DNA from: Heligmosomoides polygyrus polygyrus
Taxonomy: Eukaryota; Nematoda; Chromadorea; Rhabditida; Heligmosomidae
Direction: 5' to 3'
Assembly: GCA_947396885.1 (NCBI GenBank)
Contig: OX377206.1
Span: forward strand, 44,375,631 to 44,439,630
DNA: 64,000 nucleotides
Shown here one piece after another: positions 59,040 to 64,000 of this stretch. Below the pieces are notes generated by a model. The model was given only the letters and a program-made list of their open reading frames with translations. It was not told the DNA's origin and made no database searches. A program made the translations under genes and the position numbers. Each line of letters starts with the position of its first letter. The stretch's first letter is position 1.

Positions 59040-62000
59040 TGCGAGCCACTTTAGGCATTCCGGCTTCGGGAATGGCTGGCCACGCTAGGAACGTAGTCCA
59101 GTCATGTTGGCGATCCTTCCTCACCCAACGTCAGTCGTCGGCTTCGCCGGCACCTAACGCTGGACGTGCGAGCCACTTCAGGCATTCCGGCTTCGGGAAT
59201 GGCTGGCCACGCTAGTAACGTAGCGCAACCCAGCTGGTGATCCTTCATCAACCATTGTCTCGGGCTACGCCAGGCATTCCGGCCTCGGGTATGGCCGGCC
59301 ACGCTAGGAACGTAGCCTAGTCATGCTGGTGATCCTTCCTCACCCCGCGTCAGTCGTCAACCTCGCCGGCACCAAACGCTGGACATGCGGACCACGCCAG
59401 TCATTCCGGCTTCGAGTATGGCTGGCCACGCTAGGAACGCAGCCCAACCTAGCTGATGATCCTTCCTCAACAAGTATCGCGGGCCACGTCAGGCTTTCCG
59501 CCTTCGGGTATGGCTGGCCACGCTAGGAACGTAGCCCAGCCTAGCTGGTGATCCTTCCTCACCCCGCGTCAGTCGTCGACCTCGCCGGCACCTGACTCTG
59601 GACGTGCGAGCCACTTTAGGCATTCCGGATTCGGGAATGGCTGGCCACGCTAGGAACGTAGCCCAACCCAGCTGGTGATCCTTCCTCACCCCGCGTCAGT
59701 CGTCGACCCCGCCGACACCTGACGCTGGACGTGCGAGCCACGTCAGGCATTCAGGCTTCGGGTATGCCTGACCACGCTAGGAACGTAGCGCAACCCAGCT
59801 GGTGATCCTTCCTCAACCATTGTCTCGGGCTACGCCAGGCATTCCGGCCTCGGGTATGGCTCGCCACGCTTGGAACGTAGCCTAGTCATGCTGGTGATCC
59901 TTCCTCACCCCGCGCCAGTCGTCGGCTTCGCCGGCACCTGACGCTTGACGTGCGAGCCACTTTAGGCATTCCGGCTTCGGGAATGGCTGGCCACGCTAGG
60001 AACGTAGTCCAGTCATGCTGGTGATCCTTCCTCACCCAACGTCAGTCGTCGGCTTCGCCGGCACCAACGCTGGACGTGCGAGCCACTTCAGGCATTCCGG
60101 CTTCGGGAATGGCTGGCCACGCTAGGAACGTAGCCTAGTCATGCTGGTGATCCTTCCTCACCCCGCGCCAGTCGTCGACCTCGCCGGCACCTGACGCTGG
60201 ACATGCGGACCAGGCCAGTCATTCCGGCTTCGAGTATGGCTGGCCACGCTAGGAACGTAGTCCAGTCATGCTGGTGATCCTTCCTCACCCAACGTCAGTC
60301 GTCGGCTTCGCCGGCACCTGACGCTTGACGTGCGAGCCACTTTAGGCATTCCGGCTTCGGGAATGGCTGGCCACGCTAGGAACGTAGTCCAGTCATGCTG
60401 GTGATCCTTCCTCACCCAACGTCAGTCGTCGGCTTCGCCGGCACCTAACGCTGGACGTGCGAGCCACTTCAGGCATTCCGGCTTCGGGAATGGCTGGCCA
60501 CGCTAGTAACGTAGCGCAACCCAGCTGGTGATCCTTCATCAACCATTGTCTCGGGCTACGCCAGGCATTCCGGCCTCGGGTATGGCCGGCCACGCTAGGA
60601 ACGTAGCCTAGTCATGCTGGTGATCCTTCCTCACCCCGCGTCAGTCGTCAACCTCGCCGGCACCAAACGCTGGACATGCGGACCACGCCAGTCATTCCGG
60701 CTTCGAGTATGGCTGGCCACGCTAGGAACGCAGCCCAACCTAGCTGATGATCCTTCCTCAACAAGTATCGCGGGCCACGTCAGGCTTTCCGCCTTCGGGT
60801 ATGGCTGGCCACGCTAGGAACGTAGCCCAGCCTAGCTGGTGATCCTTCCTCACCCCGCGTCAGTCGTCGACCTCGCCGGCACCTGACTCTGGACGTGCGA
60901 GCCACTTTAGGCATTCCGGATTCGGGAATGGCTGGCCACGCTAGGAACGTAGCCCAACCCAGCTGGTGATCCTTCCTCACCCCGCGTCAGTCGTCGACCC
61001 CGCCGACACCTGACGCTGGACGTGCGAGCCACGTCAGGCATTCAGGCTTCGGGTATGCCTGACCACGCTAGGAACGTAGCGCAACCCAGCTGGTGATCCT
61101 TCCTCAACCATTGTCTCGGGCTACGCCAGGCATTCCGGCCTCGGGTATGGCTCGCCACGCTTGGAACGTAGCCTAGTCATGCTGGTGATCCTTCCTCACC
61201 CCGCGCCAGTCGTCGGCTTCGCCGGCACCTGACGCTTGACGTGCGAGCCACTTTAGGCATTCCGGCTTCGGGAATGGCTGGCCACGCTAGGAACGTAGTC
61301 CAGTCATGCTGGTGATCCTTCCTCACCCAACGTCAGTCGTCGGCTTCGCCGGCACCAACGCTGGACGTGCGAGCCACTTCAGGCATTCCGGCTTCGGGAA
61401 TGGCTGGCCACGCTAGGAACGTAGCCTAGTCATGCTGGTGATCCTTCCTCACCCCGCGCCAGTCGTCGACCTCGCCGGCACCTGACGCTGGACATGCGGA
61501 CCAGGCCAGTCATTCCGGCTTCGAGTATGGCTGGCCACGCTAGGAACGTAGTCCAGTCATGCTGGTGATCCTTCCTCACCCAACGTCAGTCGTCGGCTTC
61601 GCCGGCACCTGACGCTTGACGTGCGAGCCACTTTAGGCATTCCGGCTTCGGGAATGGCTGGCCACGCTAGGAACGTAGTCCAGTCATGCTGGTGATCCTT
61701 CCTCACCCAACGTCAGTCGTCGGCTTCGCCGGCACCTAACGCTGGACGTGCGAGCCACTTCAGGCATTCCGGCTTCGGGAATGGCTGGCCACGCTAGTAA
61801 CGTAGCGCAACCCAGCTGGTGATCCTTCATCAACCATTGTCTCGGGCTACGCCAGGCATTCCGGCCTCGGGTATGGCCGGCCACGCTAGGAACGTAGCCT
61901 AGTCATGCTGGTGATCCTTCCTTACCCCGCGTCAGTCGTCAACCTCGCCGGCACCAAACGCTGGACATGCGGACCACGCCAGTCATTCCGGCTTCGAGTA

Positions 62001-62440
62001 TGGCTGGCCACGCTAGGAACGCAGCCCAACCTAGCTGATGATCCTTCCTCAACAAGTGTCGCGGGCCACGTCAGGCTTTCCGCCTTCGGGTATGGCTGGC
62101 CACGCTAGGAACGTAGCCCAGCCTAGCTGGTGATCCTTCCTCACCCCGCGTCAGTCGTCGACCTCGCCGGCACCTGACTCTGGACGTGCGAGCCACTTTA
62201 GGCATTCCGGATTCGGGAATGGCTGGCCACGCTAGGAACGTAGCCCAACCCAGCTGGTGATCCTTCCTCACCCCGCGTCAGTCGTCGACCCCGCCGACAC
62301 CTGACGCTGGACGTGCGAGCCACTTCAGGCATTCAGGCTTCGGGTATGTCTGACCACGCTAGGAACGTAGCGCAACCCAGCTGGTGATCCTTCCTCAACC
62401 ATTGTCTCGGGCTACGCCAGGCATTCCGGCCTCGGGTATG
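59040..62440 (+). repeat. 1291-bp HOR, two full units and one partial
   Basis: Units start near 59040, 60331 and 61622, and the third runs to about 62440. 1291 is 8L+3S less 1 bp, the missing base being in the CACCAACG variant. Shared markers are GATCCTTCATCAACC, GGTATGGCCGGCC, CGCAGCCCAACC, GACCCCGCCGACACC and ATTCAGGCTTCGGGTATG. Differences include CATGTTGGCGATCC near 59104 in the first unit, CTTACCCCG near 61921, and GTATGTCTGACC near 62344 in the third against GTATGCCTGACC. Confidence 0.88.
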
Positions 62441-64000
62441 GCTGGCCACGCTAGGAACGTAGCCCAACCTAGCTGATCCTTCCACACCCCCGCGCCAGTC
62501 GTCGGCTTCGCCGGTACCTGACGCTGGACGTGCGAGCCACTTTAGGCATTCCGGCTTCGGGAATGGCTGGCCACGCTAGGAACGTAGTCCAGTCATGCTG
62601 GTGATCCTTCCTCACCCAACGTCAGTCGTCGGCTTCGCCGGCACCAACGCTGGACGTGCGAGCCACTTCAGGCATTCCGGCTTCGGGAATGGCTGGCCAC
62701 GCTAGGAACGTAGCCTAGTCATGCTGGTGATCCTTCCTCACCCCGCGCCAGTCGTCGGCTTCGCCGGCACCTGACGCTTGACGTGCGAGCCACTTTAGGC
62801 ATTCCGGCTTCGGGAATGGCTGGCCACGCTAGGAACGTAGTCCAGTCCTGCTGGTGATCCTTCCTCACCCAACGTCAGTCGTCGGCTTCGCCGGCACCAA
62901 CGCTGGACGTGCGAGCCACTTCAGGCATTCCGGCTTCGGGAATGGCTGGCCACGCTAGGAACGTAGCCTAGTCATGCTGGTGATCCTTCCTCACCCCGCG
63001 CCAGTCGTCGACCTCGCCGGCACCTGACGCTGGACATGCGGACCAGGCCAGTCATTCCGGCTTCGAGTATGGCTGGCCACGCTAGGAACGTAGTCCAGTC
63101 ATGCTGGTGATCCTTCCTCACCCAACGTCAGTCGTCGGCTTCGCCGGCACCTGACGCTTGACGTGCGAGCCACTTTAGGCATTCCGGCTTCGGGAATGGC
63201 TGGCCACGCTAGGAACGTAGTCCAGTCATGCTGGTGATCCTTCCTCACCCAACGTCAGTCGTCGGCTTCGCCGGCACCAACGCTGGACGTGCGAGCCACT
63301 TCAGGCATTCCGGCTTCGGGAATGGCTGGCCACGCTAGGAACGTAGCCTAGTCATGCTGGTGATCCTTCCTCACCCCGCGCCAGTCGTCGGCTTCGCCGG
63401 CACCTGACGCTTGACGTGCGAGCCACTTTAGGCATTCCGGCTTCGGGAATGGCTGGCCACGCTAGGAACGTAGTCCAGTCATGCTGGTGATCCTTCCTCA
63501 CCCAACGTCAGTCGTCGGCTTCGCCGGCACCAACGCTGGACGTGCGAGCCACTTCAGGCATTCCGGCTTCGGGAATGGCTGGCCACGCTAGGAACGTAGC
63601 CTAGTCATGCTGGTGATCCTTCCTCACCCCGCGCCAGTCGTCGACCTCGCCGGCACCTGACGCTGGACATGCGGACCAGGCCAGTCATTCCGGCTTCGAG
63701 TATGGCTGGCCACGCTAGGAACGTAGTCCAGTCATGCTGGTGATCCTTCCTCACCCAACGTCAGTCGTCGGCTTCGCCGGCACCTGACGCTTGACGTGCG
63801 AGCCACTTTAGGCATTCCGGCTTCGGGAATGGCTGGCCACGCTAGGAACGTAGTCCAGTCATGCTGGTGATCCTTCCTCACCCAACGTCAGTCGTCGGCT
63901 TCGCCGGCACCTAACGCTGGACGTGCGAGCCACTTCAGGCATTCCGGCTTCGGGAATGGCTGGCCACGCTAGTAACGTAGCGCAACCCAGCTGGTGATCC
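62440..64000 (+). repeat. 633-bp HOR and right window end
   Basis: The junction TCCAGTC followed by CACCCAACG and CACCAACG starts at 62588, 62841, 63221 and 63474: alternating 253 and 380 bp, a 633-bp unit (5L less 2 bp). All monomers here are L type. From about 63856 the sequence returns to the pattern at 61681 (offset 2175 bp, with CTAGTAACG and CGCAACCC), so the 1291-type pattern seems to resume beyond the window. An extra C (five in a row) lies at about 62487-62491. Confidence 0.85.

Larger units (their letters stand above)
1..64000 (+). repeat. GC-rich satellite array with higher-order repeats, spanning the whole window
   Basis: Every part of the window is built from one monomer family in head-to-tail order. 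The segment GGCTGGCCACGCTAGGAACG (or a one-base variant) recurs about every 92 or 127 bp from the first line to the last. All monomers read in the same direction; only short inverted snippets at seven sites break polarity. No stretch over 300 bp is free of the repeat, and both window ends fall inside monomers, so the true array is longer. Base composition of the long consensus is about 64% GC. This organisation is typical of eukaryotic satellite DNA. Function is not shown: centromeric, pericentromeric, sex-chromosome or B-chromosome location are all possible. The family is not one I recognise. Confidence 0.97.

Noticed and set aside
1..64000. Many open frames of 65-138 codons on the minus strand and a few on the plus strand (e.g. 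4356-4559, 9141-9350)
   Set aside because: They are the same repeat read in different phases, shift frame at each 127- or 92-bp monomer, mostly lack ATG starts, and show no domain. Open length comes from the high GC content of the monomer.
1..64000. CRISPR array
   Set aside because: Repeat periods of 92 and 127 bp have no unique spacers; the whole period is repeated, and no cas genes are present.
1..64000. CENP-B box (TTCGNNNNANNCGGG)
   Set aside because: TTCG occurs in each monomer, but the required A and CGGG at the right spacing are not present on either strand in the consensus monomers I checked.
1..64000. Ribosomal DNA intergenic spacer repeats
   Set aside because: No rRNA gene sequence, promoter or terminator box appears anywhere in 64 kb.
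1..64000. Bacterial or phage origin suggested by high GC
   Set aside because: A 64-kb gene-free satellite array with layered HORs is not known from bacterial or phage genomes, and no coding sequence supports that origin.

Overview
The whole 64-kb window is one uninterrupted, GC-rich tandem-repeat (satellite) array. I find no protein gene, RNA gene, transposon, CRISPR array, telomere or unique flanking DNA. Two related monomers recur head-to-tail, always on the same strand: a long form (L) of 127 bp and a short form (S) of 92 bp, which is L without about 35 bp near its start. By length there are roughly 540 monomers (an estimate, not a count). The L consensus is about 64% GC with 13 CpG in 127 bp, close to the number expected from its base content. 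Such an array points to a eukaryotic nuclear chromosome (pericentromere, centromere, other heterochromatin, or a sex/B chromosome). I do not recognise the family and cannot name the organism.

On top of the monomers lies a dense hierarchy of higher-order repeats (HORs). Exact spacings between matching blocks are sums of the monomer lengths: 219 (L+S), 346 (2L+S), 470, 597, 633, 943, 1035, 1162, 1291, 1413, 1505 and 1791 bp. Larger shared offsets are 1632, 2479, 2918, 4493, 5020, 5933, 8412 and 12465 bp.

Layout: 1-4.1 kb is an irregular older-looking zone with 219/346-bp motifs; 4.1-4.8 kb carries a block related to the far right edge; 4.8-8.7 kb is mixed. 8.7-11.8 kb is a 1632-bp duplication carrying inverted, hairpin-forming insertions; 11.6-14.9 kb holds ~1.0-1.2-kb modules. 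15.2-22.8 kb contains two copies of a 2479-bp unit, and 23.6-28.7 kb is a copy of the same segment with only one. 28.6-35.4 kb has 1413- and 1791-bp duplications with 597-bp HORs. 33.9-56.9 kb is a set of interleaved, nearly identical multi-kb duplications. 56.9-58.8 kb has 346- and 470-bp pairs; 59.0-62.4 kb has copies of a 1291-bp HOR; 62.4-64.0 kb has 633-bp repeats. The array runs off both window ends.

The most unusual content is a pair of fold-back inversions: perfect inverted repeats of 17+17 bp and 25+25 bp at 9.1-9.3 kb. They interrupt the otherwise uniform polarity, look like template-switch mutations, and were copied along with larger blocks. Private variants confined to sub-regions show that homogenisation acts locally and leaves layers of different relative age. 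The many 65-138-codon open frames, mostly on the minus strand, are by-products of the repeat and are not annotated as genes.
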